In this document: positions 21,249 through 32,401 of the stretch, in pieces | Layout: the number at the start of each line of letters is the position of its first letter | How positions within the stretch are numbered: position 1 is the stretch's first letter | Source of the DNA: Anthostomella pinea | Lineage: Eukaryota; Ascomycota; Sordariomycetes; Xylariales; Xylariaceae | Direction of reading: 5' to 3' | NCBI GenBank assembly: GCA_963556695.1 | Contig: CAUWAG010000010.1 | Coordinates: 2,914,001 to 2,978,000, forward strand | Length of the DNA: 64,000 nt | Position numbers and translations under genes: made by a program | The notes under the pieces: generated by a model | Told to the model about the DNA's origin: nothing | The model's database searches: none | Seen by the model: the letters and a program-made list of their open reading frames with translations, nothing else

Positions 21249-23199
21249 TCATTCGTAATATCTAGTGGGCACCCGAATGGATCGCCCTGAACGGGTCTGC
21301 CTAGGCTCCTGTATGGCTTCCAAAGCGGCCTCTTCAGCCGAGTCTTTGTCTTCTTTTTCTTCTTTCTTGTCATCATTAACCATAACTTCTGGTACATCCG
21401 TAGAGGTACTAGGAATGATGGTACCACCCTTACTTAGTATCTCTGTGACTGTTCTGAACTTCTTGTTAGGATTAGGGATCTTTTGGCGCTTCTTTGGCCG
21501 TAGCCGCTCCAGTTCAGCTTCTAGGGCCTTGATCTTCCTGTCTTTGATAACAAGGTCGGTCTCTTTATTTTTGAACGCGGTAGCTATCTTCCTGTACTTC
21601 TGTCGGGTGCCAGGGGACTTATTTTTGCCGAAATTCATGATCTGGCGGCTCGTAATAGGCGTCCGTTGGTCCTCTGGCTCAGAGCTTTCAGGGGTCTCAG
21701 GCTCAGGGGTCTTCTGCTTCTCTTTCTGGATTTCTGGGTGCGTTAAGCACTTCCTGCGGCTGATAGGATAACATCCAGTCGTTCTGAAGCCAGAGAGGAT
21801 ATTTGCCTTAATAAAAGCAGCAGTTCTGGCCTGGCTATAGCATAGCACCGAATAAAGTTGATCTTGTCAATAGGCGAGGCATCCGTTAGAGAATTTAGCT
21901 GAGAGAAGAATTTCTGGTAGTGAGCCTTCAGGGCGCTATAGGGCCCGTTATATAGGGGTTGCATGCCGTGACTAATATGCGCAGGGAAGAAACAGAGCAA
22001 TATATTGGCGAAATAACAGATAGTGTGAGCAGAATCCATCTGTGTATGTAAGCATGATGAGGCTGCCAGTTGCCGTGTCGGGTGACACAGGCTCCGTGGC
22101 CCCCATATATAGCGATCACACACCAGAACAGAGTAGATAGACCTTTTCCTGAATACAACAACGCTGTACCGTTCATCACGCACTCATCGGATCCGGGATA
22201 TTGCTCTCAGATAGTCATGAATTTGTCCTTATAATGTGTATTAGCCCTTATTAAATTAAGAAAAAATAGAGGAAGTCTACATAAAATATGGAAAAATTAT
22301 ATACGTCTGGATATGTGGCTACCATGGCCATATAGTATCAAAAGAACAGGCTCAGCCTGATCTTCTCTTCGTATCTTGTCTACCTATGGGATAAAGACAT
22401 TTTCTAGCCACTGGCAGACTATGTTATTCGAAGTCCAGCCGTTTTCTGAGTATATATAATGCCAATTAGCGGTCTTTTGAAACCCCTTGATGAACCACTG
22501 GGCCTGGAGGTCCTTCCCCTTGAAGATAATACCTGATTTGAAGATTTTTCTAGTTGCAGAGATGGCCTCGATAAAGGAGGTCCAGCTACGACTCTAGGGG
22601 CTCTTCAAGAAGGCCTTCTTGGTAATAGAACTACCTAGAACCAGAGAGCCGATACCTATAAAGCTAATTATAATTTCTGTGAATTTAACGGGGTAATTAT
22701 AATAATACCGCCCTTATCGACATTATACGTGTTTTTTTGGCTTGACCCAGCCGTAATCCTCTAGGATTTCAAAAAACCAGTTAACTGCCTTCAGCGTGAA
22801 GCCCTTAAAGCGCGCTGATTCCATCCTTTTGCCAACTTTGGTCTTTATTTGGGGGTTGCGGCGCTTGAAGCCGGTCATAAAGTGGTCTCCAAGGGGGCCT
22901 GAATCCCCGTTCTTTCTCAACACCTTCACGATAATCTCACGTACCAGGGAGTGCAAAGGGGCTAGTCCCAACTTCTCCTGACGTAAAATCCAGTTAACTA
23001 TAGTGCTTTCTTGAGCAGGGGAGAGTCTCTGCTGGTGTATATGGCCTTCGCCTTTTGAGGGCTTGTCGTTAAGTCGGTCAGAAAGCGTTGTGGCAGAGAT
23101 GCCGTGTTTTTGAGCATTTTTTCGCAGCGAGAGGCCCTTATCCGTGATATCTAAGATGGCATTCGCCACTTGATCTTCCGTATATGGTTTGGGAGGCAT
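21249..23199 (-). pseudogene. Transposase of copy 2, multiply disabled
   Basis: The N-terminal part starts at 23199 (MPPKPYTEDQVANAIL) and carries the psq and Tc5-type HTH domains. A base insertion in an A run near 22735 shifts the frame just before the first catalytic Asp. The middle part has two AAG-to-TAG stops. The second Asp is lost (LLILYGHGSH instead of LLILDGHGSH) and so is the third (PLYNGPY instead of LDNGPY). The middle is also split by a 183-bp insertion. The C-terminal tail (21848-21249) is open and keeps the CAA codon that is TAA in copy 1. Confidence 0.85.
22025..22207. mobile_element. Nested 183-bp insertion with 8-bp target duplication (MITE-like)
   Basis: The octamer CAGATAGT occurs at 22017-22024 and again at 22208-22215, exactly bracketing 183 bp that is absent from the homologous place in copy 1 (near 11520). 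The ends are weakly inverted (GAGCAGAATCC inward from the left, GAGCAATATCC inward from the right). An 8-bp duplication with short TIRs is typical of hAT-family elements and their non-autonomous derivatives. No coding capacity. Confidence 0.7.
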
Positions 23200-23495
23200 T
23201 TTAGGCGGCTATACGAGGCTGTGGTGCATACAGAACAAGGCTTTAGACAAGGTTTTCGCACTCAAAAATCTCTATTTGGGGTAAGAAACGCGGGGTAATA
23301 GACAGCCAATCACGTAGGCCATGCGGGATAAATTCTATATTGGATTAAACCTTAAGATCAGGGCTATCTAGAGCACTAAATACATCATGAATAACTTCAA
23401 TATCGGGCTGAAAGCGTATAAGTGAACGTGTAGGGGTTTAGGTGGTGGTGGTGGGGTTTTGCTGTCCGAGATGTAGGGGGGGGGGGGGGATGGTA

Positions 23496-24157
23496 TACTA
23501 TAGAAACTTCACAACAGTTAGTCGAGTGGGGCCTTTTTGCCCCTTGCTGCTATTTTGGACGGCAAGGGTCTTCGGATGACCGCCTAAACGGGTGCCTGAG
23601 AATCCTCCGTCAAGAAACCACGACAACATTAATTCTCGAACGTGGCATGACCTCGAGAACGGCAGTTACGGGTATATTTGAAGCGAATTCCAACATGGCG
23701 CCTCCCGGACGTCTAGGTCGAAGGGGTGGTCCTCTATGTTCCCTATTCACATCGGACATGCCGCCGTGATTCCAGACCACACATCATTGGGTTCTCCGGC
23801 CCTCTGTATCCACGGGAGGCCAATTGATGGCAACAGGCAGCATAGTGTACGTAGCTTCGGTCGAGGACCAAAACTTTATTCTAGAGGATTACCCGCAGGC
23901 TTCTCAACCTTGCCACCTGGACTGCCTCTGGTGCTCGAGGAAGCTCCAGCTCTCATCGCTCGCTTCCCCTTCTCCTACGTGGGTTGCGAGCAAGGTCGGT
24001 CAAGCTATGGCTTCTGCCTTATGCGAAAGATGACTATGATTTTCTGAAAGCGACGTGTTCATGGCGGGAGACTAGAAACACAGAGCTATCTGAAAACCAT
24101 ACAGCGCTCGAAAACAAATCCAATTCAGATTTAGCTTCAATGGAGACATTAGCGATA
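23496..24157. other. Intergenic, no gene seen
   Basis: Between pogo copy 2 and the 3' end of the flavin monooxygenase gene. Short open frames only. Confidence 0.4.
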
Positions 24158-25744
24158 TCAAACTTCAACCTCTAGTCGAGTATCCCCTTCCATTGTTTCG
24201 CTCTTCAGGCGATCCGCTGACGGGACCGGGTCTTCGACAATCACATCCGGTTCCAGTGGCTTTCCTGGTTGATACACCTTCATCTTCGCCTTCAGAACCT
24301 CGTACGAAACATGCCATTGCTTGTCCAGGCCTTCAATCGGCTCGAGTCCGGAGTCCGTCAGATCCTTGTTGACCCAGTCAAGGAGCTCGTATATGTACGA
24401 TTGCTCCCCGGACGGTATAGTATGAAACCTGTCCCCTGGCTGGAAGCGAGCCTTTCTTGCTTTATGCTCTTGCTTCATGACCGACTCTGGCGGCAGACGA
24501 ACTTTTCCCGAGAACACCTTTGCCATAACCTGTGCTTGGAAGTCAAACAGGGAGAAGGTCGAGACTAGGTGAGACACTCCGATAAAGGAGAGGGACGGGT
24601 CTGGGATGTAGAATATATCCTTGTGTAGGTTGTGCGTCATATGACCATCGGATGTGATGAGTACCTTGTCGTCGGCTTCTTCCCACGGCACAGACGGTTG
24701 CTCAAGATGTCCGAGGAACGGGTAGGAGGTTATGTATCCTGTTGAAACCACGACATGGTCGATGCCTTCCAGAACTCTCCCGTCCTCCAGTACAACTGTT
24801 CCTGGTATCGCACCACCGCGTAGATCAGTCTCGAAATCCCGGTCGGCCGCCTCATCAACAACGAATTCCACAGCCATAGGGACCCTTTCGACTGACTTCG
24901 GAATCTTGCTTGCAGTGAGGTCGTACTTGCTCTCGCGCATGCTCTGGTAGACTTTACCACCAAGTTCGTCGATCTCCTTGGCAATGTCCAAGGCCGATGA
25001 ACCGGCGCCGATCAAGAGCACCGTCTTCCCCTTGAAAGCGGCCGGAGTACGGTACTTCTTCGAGTGCATCACGCGACCTGGGAAGCGCTCTTTCCATGTG
25101 GCAAGTCCAGGTACGTCTGGAACGAAGGGAATATGATAGTGACCACTGGCGACCACGACAGCGCCGAACGTTGAGGTTTCTCTCCTGATGGAATGTGTTC
25201 CGTCAGCTAGTTCAAGCTGGCTGGTCTCAACGGACCATTGGCGAGCTCCCACAGGCTTTGATACACTCTCCACTCTGGTATAGAAGTGTATCTTTTCGAT
25301 GATGCCTCCAGCTCGTGCAACGTCCTCAACATATTGTCTCACATCGCCCTGATCGGTGAATTCATCTGTCCCTTCAGGCCAAGGTAGCAGACTGCTCCGC
25401 AGGATTGACGTCGGGACGTTGTTCCTTAGCCCGGCATAGCATGGACCAGGAGGACCGTGAATTAGCGCGACGTCCTCCAAGCTCAAGCCCTGCGTCTCGA
25501 TCTCCGTCCAGTTCGGGTCAGGAGGGATGGTGTTTGGGAAGGGCGGATCTCTGTCTACTCGCGTATCGTAGTACCATACCCCGCCTATAACTCCGGTGCG
25601 TTCGAAGACCGTCACCTCGAACCCCTCCCTCGCGAGATGAGCAGCTGACACGACGCCGCTGATCCCAGCACCAATGACTGCGACATTCTTCACTGTGCCA
25701 TTTGATACGTGAGTGCCATTGTTGTGACAGGGAATTGAGCCCAT
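24158..25744 (-). CDS. Flavin-containing monooxygenase
   Basis: Single-exon ORF of 528 aa. It has the FAD-binding GAGISG (25-30), the FMO signature FPGRVMHSKKY (221-231), the NADPH-binding LIGAGSSALDI (244-254), and a late STGY-type motif (VVVSTGYITSYPFL). These define a class B FAD/NADPH monooxygenase that inserts oxygen into soft nucleophiles or ketones. No signal peptide or C-terminal membrane anchor is evident, so it is probably cytosolic. It is transcribed in the same direction as the transporter gene upstream (26598-28211), with TauD beyond. That context hints at oxidation of a sulfur or nitrogen compound, but the substrate is unknown. Confidence 0.9.
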   Translation of the reverse strand: MGSIPCHNNGTHVSNGTVKNVAVIGAGISGVVSAAHLAREGFEVTVFERTGVIGGVWYYDTRVDRDPPFPNTIPPDPNWTEIETQGLSLEDVALIHGPPGPCYAGLRNNVPTSILRSSLLPWPEGTDEFTDQGDVRQYVEDVARAGGIIEKIHFYTRVESVSKPVGARQWSVETSQLELADGTHSIRRETSTFGAVVVASGHYHIPFVPDVPGLATWKERFPGRVMHSKKYRTPAAFKGKTVLLIGAGSSALDIAKEIDELGGKVYQSMRESKYDLTASKIPKSVERVPMAVEFVVDEAADRDFETDLRGGAIPGTVVLEDGRVLEGIDHVVVSTGYITSYPFLGHLEQPSVPWEEADDKVLITSDGHMTHNLHKDIFYIPDPSLSFIGVSHLVSTFSLFDFQAQVMAKVFSGKVRLPPESVMKQEHKARKARFQPGDRFHTIPSGEQSYIYELLDWVNKDLTDSGLEPIEGLDKQWHVSYEVLKAKMKVYQPGKPLEPDVIVEDPVPSADRLKSETMEGDTRLEVEV

Positions 25745-26597
25745 GGCTATCGTAGGCGTTGTACAGCGATCAGGAGTTGGAAGTCACGCTAGGGGGTTGG
25801 GACGAGCAGAGGAATGGGGGCACAGAGCTGCTGAGAATGTTTTGACGGAAAGTATAGTGTACGAATCGAAGGTATCCTCTTGCCCAGACGAGGAGGTATG
25901 GAGGGATATACACCGTTGCGGTCGCCACGCCCTGCCTCCGGTGGTGCCGGGATTTGGCAATGAGCCAATATCCATGGATATTGCGTGCTCCTGCAAACTG
26001 CAATACCAAACACCTGATCGACCGAGCTCGGTGTCTAGAGAAGCGCAGTATCACCTAACTTGGTCGCTATCTAACCACCAACTGTCCCTTCCTTGTTCGC
26101 GATCGAACCCCCCTTGCTCGATCATAGCCCCCCAATCGAGCAAATGATATGAATCCTTCAGAGGCGTCCCATTGCTGCACTGGAGCTATCCGTTGGCAAT
26201 TCTTCTCATACAATCCTTACCATACTCGACACTATGCCGACCAAAGCGGAACATCCATTGGAGAAGGATATGCCTTTTGTTTCCCCGCTCAAGCGGAAAA
26301 GACTCCCAAGAATAACATTTTATCAAGGACTCAGGTGTTCAGCTCACGCCATCACATTAACAATTGTCTCCTGTCTAATACGCCATCTGTAGTTCTCATA
26401 TGTATCATTGTGTAACAAAAGATGAGTTATACCCACGATGTTTTCTCGACATATTGCACCTTATAAGACTGGCTTAGAGGCCAGTTGATTGCAGACCTTT
26501 CTGGGCACCGTGATGTCGCTATGAAATTCACTGCGGGAGCTACCAAATGAGGTTCAAAGACATCCCGTCCCAGTCTCTTCTCGAATTATCCCCAACC
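25745..26597. other. Intergenic, monooxygenase promoter and transporter 3' flank
   Basis: No coding recognised. It contains repeated GATCGA/TCGATC motifs near 26015-26140. Confidence 0.4.
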
Positions 26598-28211
26598 CTA
26601 TTCCATCGCTGCTTCTCGTAGCTTCACGGCACGCTCGCGGTGGTGTAGAAAGCGGATCGTAAATGCCGTAATGATCATAGCGGCTGCCACAACCACCATA
26701 GTGATAAAACCCTTCTGATATTGCGGGCTGTCGACCTGCTGCCAGATAAGGAGCGGAAGCCAGGCCTGGAAAACATATGCGATCTCATTCATAGTTGCCG
26801 TCACTATTGCCCGCTCCTCATTGTCGTCGTTGCAGATTTCGTGCGCCCAAGCGAAGGTCAGTCCGCTGATGCCTCCTCCTATGCCCCCTAGGAGATAGCA
26901 GGCCCACTTCCAGCCGTCGGGGATCTTCCACGCCGCCAGACTCGCGTTGAGTATGATGTTCATGACGCCTGCGAACACGATCGGTGGCCATCGGGCCCCC
27001 TTGCACACCGTGTCGGAGGTCCAGGCGTATATGTAGGTGAACAACACCCCGATCGCCGCGTAGATGGTCGGGTACGTATTGATAGCGGTTATCCCGTAGC
27101 CCTTGGATTTCAGCCACAAAGCAAAGGCCGGCTGGCTGCCGTATCCGGTTCCGTTGTTGAAGAGAATGTAAAGCAACGTGAGGACATAGATGTGCCAGGA
27201 GCTGAAGATCTTCGCAAACTTCGCCTTGGTGTATTTGCCTCGTTTGGCCCGTCCTTCCAGCGCCATCCTCTTATTTGCCAACTTGATCTCGTCGGCGGTC
27301 AGCCACCAGGCGCGGGTGATTTCTGGGACATCGGGGAAGAAGAAAAAGCCGGCGACCGCGATTGGTAGACTTATGATGGTGTTGACCACAAACAACCACT
27401 GCCATCCATGGAAACCGTCCTTGCCCTCTAGAGGGTAGACTGCTGCCATGAGGTACCCCGAAAACATGGTACCGATCCCACTGCTCGAGTGGAAGATGCA
27501 CGAGCGTTTGGCGAGCTCGTCCTTGCGGTACCAGCTTCCGATAATGTACTGCATTCCTGGGTAAAACCCACTCTCGGCAAGGCCGATGAAGAAACGCAGG
27601 ACGTAGATCTGGTTGGCGGAGGTGCATTTGGTCATCAGAATCGTGAGGACAGACCATGTCACCTAGGATCATGAGTACAGAATAATTGGTAACTAGGGCA
27701 CAACGGCTTACTTCACAAGCGGGTATCCAGATCGACGGTCTGATCCGAGTGAGCAGCATGTTACTGAAGCGTGTTAGTAGGGTTTATCGTTAGTGAGACC
27801 GCCTGAATGGTCTGGGACATCTCGGTACCTTGGAATTTCTCCGATAACGTAGCCAACAGTCCAGCAGGTAGTCATGTAATTCAGTTCATTGCCGTAAAGC
27901 CCCAGGTCTTCCTTCATGCCCGAAACGAAGGCATTCTGGATGTTGATTTGGTCGAGGTACTTGATGAAGTAGCCAAGAGAAGCAAATGTGAGAATGACGG
28001 CGTCTAACTTGAAGAGAAATTGACGTTCTTCGGGTGACTTGTCGAACGTGTCCCAGATGTAGGACCGCCATGTTCTTGCAGGTTTTGCTTCCACCGGCAA
28101 GGAGATTCGCTGGCTGCCAGAGTCTGAACCACTCTTGCCATGGTGAAGAGATGATACCTTCACGTCGTTCTCCAATGCACCCTTCGCCGGAATGACTTCT
28201 TGCGCTGTCAT
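26598..28211 (-). CDS. MFS transporter, Dal5/Liz1 (anion:cation symporter) family
   Basis: Exons are 28211-27829, 27763-27712 and 27662-26598 (1500 nt, 499 aa). The introns start GTACCG and GTAAGC and end TTCAG and CCTAG, and all phases fit. The ATG at 28211 is the first in frame. After a polar N-terminus, the family block FKLDAVILTFASLGYFIKYLDQINIQNAFVSG appears, then SNMLLTRIRPSIWIPACE across exon 2, and RFFIGLAESGFYPGMQYIIGSWY in exon 3. About 12 membrane helices are expected at the plasma membrane. Members carry allantoate, pantothenate, nicotinate or sulfur compounds; yeast Soa1, of this family, takes up sulfonates. The divergent TauD neighbour makes an organosulfur substrate plausible here, as inference. 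Confidence 0.88.
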
Positions 28212-29116
28212 GACTTCTTGTTCGAACGGAAATTGGATATGGAGCAAATGTTCGTGAGAACGAGACAAACCTTGAGCTACACTTTCACTACTTGAGGTCT
28301 CAAACCTGACCCCCTATCACCGTGTTCCGGACGCAGCAGGATAATTCGTCACACACCGGTAACATTGCGTGCGTATCCTATCGTTCAAGCGAACACATTT
28401 TTGGGCCTAGACCAATATTACGACCTGGTATCAGAGACCTTGGGACCCCCACCGCGACAGGGTTGTTATCTGCGCCGGTGAGGCCAGTCACCAGCGAAGA
28501 TTGGCGGGGGATGGCTTCAGTGGCCAGAACAAGGCGATACACGGTTTCACAAGTCAGGCATCATATTGCGACAATGCGGGGGTTCCAGTGGAAGTGGACT
28601 TGGTGTCCCCTTGGTGGTGATCACATCAAAGCTGTGAGCCATCACGCAATATTCCCCTCATCAGGATGATGGATTAACAATCATCAACCTCGTGACAACC
28701 AGTCAACGACCACATCTTGTTTACGCCATCTATATTGAAATCACGAATCCCGGGGGGCGCCAATGATGCTTGCGGTACCAGGCTTCAAGAGGATGCGTGC
28801 TTGGTAATGCTGCAGTTCAAGCAGCCGACTATCGTGTCGATGTCAGGCGATCCCTGCATTTGGATAAATGCCGTGATCCTAGACTCCAGCACCCAATTGT
28901 AGACTGGGTTCCGCTGTGTCAATCGCAAGTTGACACCTTGACATCACGAGGGGCATGCTGGAGTATGCGAAAGTCCAAAGATCGTAGCATATATAATCGG
29001 ACAAGAAGGAATTATCGAAAGACATAACACCTTCGAGAACTCACAACCCCGTTTTCTTGGATGAGAAACCTGAATCATCATTAGGATCTTATAACCAAAA
29101 GAGTGGCTATACAATC
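28212..29116. promoter_or_regulatory. Shared divergent promoter region, transporter / TauD
   Basis: A 905-bp region separates the two divergent start codons. A TATA-like CATATATAATC lies near 28989-28998, about 120 bp upstream of the TauD ATG. I looked for a Cys3/MetR-type ATGRYRYCAT site by eye and did not find a perfect one. Confidence 0.4.
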
Positions 29117-30400
29117 ATGGCTCCAGCACCAATAGACGAGCGAATCACGGACGTAGCCGAGCCACGCAAGGATACCCTGGGACTCCCCGAGCCTACCTTG
29201 TTGCGCTTCAAGAAGGGCGGCGTCGACCTGTCCAATGGCTACCCATATCGTCCATCGCGGCCACTCTACCTCCAAGACGTCCTCGAAATCCGCAAAGACC
29301 CCTGGGAGCACCATGAAGCTGGAGCACGAGCTGACAAGTCCAAGACTGCCCTGCTGTCCGCTGCGACGAAAGTCACGGACCTGACTACGCATATCGGAAC
29401 TGAAATCGAGGGCCTCCAGCTCAAGGACCTGACAGACCAGCAGAAAGACGAGCTGGGCCTCCTGATCGCCGAGAGAAGCGTGGTCTTCTTCAGAGACCAG
29501 GACCTGTCGCCACAGCAGCAGCTCGATCTGGGGAAGCACTTCGGAGTGCCAGAAGTCCACGTACGTTGACACTCTCGTCCTACCCACTTCTCCCCAGTTA
29601 CGACTAACCTTCCACGCAGCCCCAAGGCCCGCAGGTTCCCGGCGAGCTCGGCATAACAGTGATCTGGCCCGACCTCCAGGCGACAGAGCGGTCCGTTAAC
29701 TTCAGAAATCCAGGCGGAGCGTCAAGATGGCACAGCGACCTCGTGCACGAGATCCAGCCGGCCGGCATCACGCACCTGCACAACGACACCGTGCCGCCGA
29801 TCGGGGGCGACACGCTGTGGGCGAGCGGCTACTCGGCGTACGAGAAGCTGTCGCCCGACTTCCGGAAGATCATCGACGGGAAGTTCGCCGTGTACAAGTC
29901 GGCCCACACGTACCTCGACCGCAACGACAAGGAGGCCGGCCCGAAGCACATCGAGCGCGTGCACCCGCTTGTGCGTGTCCATCCCGCTACCGGGTGGAAG
30001 GCCCTGTGGGTGAACCGCCTCTTCACCGATCGCATTGTTGGTCTGGACCGTGGCGAGAGCGACGTCATTCTGAAGTATCTGTTTGATACCTATGAGCAGA
30101 ATGTCGATATTCAGGTCCGCTTCAGGTGGACGCAGGGCACGAGTGCTCTGTGGGACAATAGGTAAGTGAAACGAACAAACGCATCACATCCCCTTCAACT
30201 GTCTCTGATGGCGGCTGACTTGGTCATGCAGAATCACAATTCACAATGCGAGCTGGGACTACGGTGGTAAGCACCCCAGACACGGTACACGCGTAACATC
30301 GCTTGCCGAAAAACCATACTACGACCCTTCCGCACCCACTAGGCGAGAGGCTCTGGGCTTGTTGAATGAGGGCGAGAAGCAGGTTGATGGGCCGGCATAA
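29117..30400 (+). CDS. TauD/TfdA-family 2-oxoglutarate-dependent dioxygenase (sulfonate type)
   Basis: Exons are 29117-29560, 29620-30161 and 30232-30400 (1155 nt, 384 aa), with introns GTACGT...CGCAG and GTAAGT...TGCAG. The ATG at 29117 is the first in-frame Met; the upstream ATG at 29061 is out of frame. The Fe(II) ligands are visible as the HxD of WHSDLV (H186, D188) and the His of TIHNASWDY (H333). An Arg for 2-oxoglutarate follows in PRHGTRVTSLAEKP (R345 or R349). Family members (bacterial TauD, yeast Jlp1) hydroxylate taurine or alkyl sulfonates and release sulfite for sulfur assimilation. The divergent Dal5-type transporter supports a role in sulfonate use. The substrate is not proven; other TauD-fold enzymes act on 2,4-D or xanthine. 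Confidence 0.9.
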
Positions 30401-30660
30401 TTCTTCGATGGCCCAAATTGTGAAACCGCATTAGCTAGCCTATGTACTGTCATTTGATCGTTTCTTGATGAGGCGCTCCGGTCCACTTCAGCCAGCTCTG
30501 TGGTAACGATTGCTTTCTCGTCCAATGTCTAGACGGTCAGATCACCCCTATCATCCAGATTTCCAACGCTGTTGTTTAGGCAGTACCTGTTACTGGTACC
30601 GAGCTGTACACTCCGAAGAACGATGCTTTCCGTTGGCCTAGCTTCTTGTGTCAATCCATG

Positions 30661-31704
30661 CTAAGGTTCATATGCTTCCCATCTGTCTTTGATTATTCCA
30701 CTCGGGTGCAGCGTTTGATTCCGCCCGACTGCGCGGGACCTCGACCGCTCAACAGCAAAGGCCTGCCACTTGGGATCGTACGGCGAGCGACAGCTCCCCA
30801 ACTGATGGTAAGAAGTGATAGCCAGTGACCAGACCGCCCCAGATTTTCCCGACCCTTGCTCTCTCCAGGCGATCGTCGTCTGATAATCCGTGAGGCAGAC
30901 ATCACAGGACCCCTGAACCGTCTGCATACGCTGCTGCCCCGACGTAATGTCGGACAGCTCAAAGCCTTGATGATGCGCGACCTTGGGGAACGTGATCTGC
31001 AGCTGAGCACCCCGGTGGACTCCCACGTGATGACATATGTCGTACACCCCCGTATTAACCGCGTCGCGAAACGCGCGCGCTGTCTCGCGGCCCTGCGTCA
31101 GCGTGTGCGCGCAGCAGAGCAAAAGCTCGTGGTCGACGACTCTAGCCGTCCACTCCTGCGCCCAGCGCGCGGCGCCGCTGCGAACCGCGTGCGTTCTCTC
31201 GAACTGGTGCAGCGGTATCCCGCAAGGCGCACCGTAGAAGTGCTGGTTCATGGCTAGCCGGACGTGGTGGTACGCGATCACGTAGCCCGAGCCCGAGCCC
31301 GGGGAGAAAGACTGCCGGTTCTTGCATCGCGAGGGGGGCTGGGTCTGGTTCTGAGATCTAGATCTGGATGGGGGGCCTGGGTGCGTGGATACGGCGAAGG
31401 GGTGCAGGATGTTGCAGAATTGGCAGTAGTATAGCTGGTCTCCGACGCCGACAAGGCGCTCGAGGAGCGGCAGGAGGGTTGGCCAGTGCGAGAGCCGCAG
31501 GTCGGCGCGCGCCTCCTCGTAGAGGAAGTTGAAGGCGGCTTTGCTGGTGAGCGCTAGGGACATCCGTCCGGCGGGGCAAAGGTGCTGGGATATTAGAACG
31601 AAGATGTCGGCGGGGAGTTGGAGGAGGAGAGAGGCTTCTTGGCTGTCGGGTTGGCGCGGAGGAGCGTAGGGGGGTTGGGCCTGGCGGCCTAGATTTTGGC
31701 CCAT
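30661..31704 (-). CDS. F-box-like protein
   Basis: Single-exon ORF of 347 aa from an ATG at 31704. Residues about 26-60 read LLLQLPADIFVLISQHLCPAGRMSLALTSK, an F-box for binding Skp1 in an SCF ubiquitin ligase. The remainder has several Cys/His pairs (YYCQFCNILH, LLCCAHTL, CDVCLTDY) that could bind a metal. It ends in a WSLAITSYHQLGSCRSPYDPKW block common to a large family of filamentous-fungal F-box proteins. No leucine-rich repeats are obvious. The gene is convergent with the TauD gene. Confidence 0.8.
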   Translation of the reverse strand: MGQNLGRQAQPPYAPPRQPDSQEASLLLQLPADIFVLISQHLCPAGRMSLALTSKAAFNFLYEEARADLRLSHWPTLLPLLERLVGVGDQLYYCQFCNILHPFAVSTHPGPPSRSRSQNQTQPPSRCKNRQSFSPGSGSGYVIAYHHVRLAMNQHFYGAPCGIPLHQFERTHAVRSGAARWAQEWTARVVDHELLLCCAHTLTQGRETARAFRDAVNTGVYDICHHVGVHRGAQLQITFPKVAHHQGFELSDITSGQQRMQTVQGSCDVCLTDYQTTIAWREQGSGKSGAVWSLAITSYHQLGSCRSPYDPKWQAFAVERSRSRAVGRNQTLHPSGIIKDRWEAYEP

Positions 31705-32401
31705 GGTGGCAATTGGATGAACAGAAGCAAAGCCTTTACAGTCGAGTGGGAACTTGGGTCATCAGGGCAATGAAATACAGAGTCACCTGTATCAGCGAAT
31801 CTGTCCGGGTCAGATGTTCGTCAAAACGGCGGCGACCTCGGAGTGGCCGGGATTCATCGTATGCCCAGAGGGGGTGAGTTGAGCGGCACAGGTTACACAC
31901 AGTGCTAAGGGACAGTACATTCACGAGCTCGCACAGTCAGCCGGGGTCTCAAATAATTTGATAGGGCAACGTGATATCCCAAGGCACTTGGCCGGAACGA
32001 ATATGGGTTGCTCATACTGGGGTAAGGACCAGTTAGGGTATAGTTGAATGGCATCAATCCGACACCTCAGATTACAGTGACGACTGATGGGGGTCGAACT
32101 CGAATAAAGCTTATGGCTTTCATGGGCCTTCTGCGAATCGAAAAGGGGTTGAGTACGAAACAACCGCGAGATGTTCGTTCCGACCGAAGGAAAAGCACTA
32201 TCGATTCTTCGCCAGGAGATGGGTCAGTGAATAGCGAGCACAGCTTGCGCTGATGCTCATAGCTCAGAGGGTCATAGCTCGTAACGGACATTTCATTTGC
32301 CAGTCGCAGCTATTCGACGTAGCTAGTACACACCTTCTACTTTTACTCTACAAAACGAGGTCCACGCCCCTACAAGTTGTAAATCTTGACACGCAATGCC
32401 G
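31705..32401. other. Intergenic, no gene seen
   Basis: F-box gene promoter and 3' flank of the glucosidase gene. No supported coding. Confidence 0.4.

Larger units (their letters stand above)
21107..23493 (-). mobile_element. pogo/Fot1-like DNA transposon, copy 2 (dead)
   Basis: The 2387-bp element is flanked by TA (21105-21106 and 23494-23495). It has degenerate TIRs of about 70 bp that start CCGTCCCCCC on the left and CCATCCCCCC on the right. It shares transposase, intron and tail with copy 1, but carries many substitutions and a nested insertion at 22025-22207. A 14-G run marks the right end. Confidence 0.85.
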
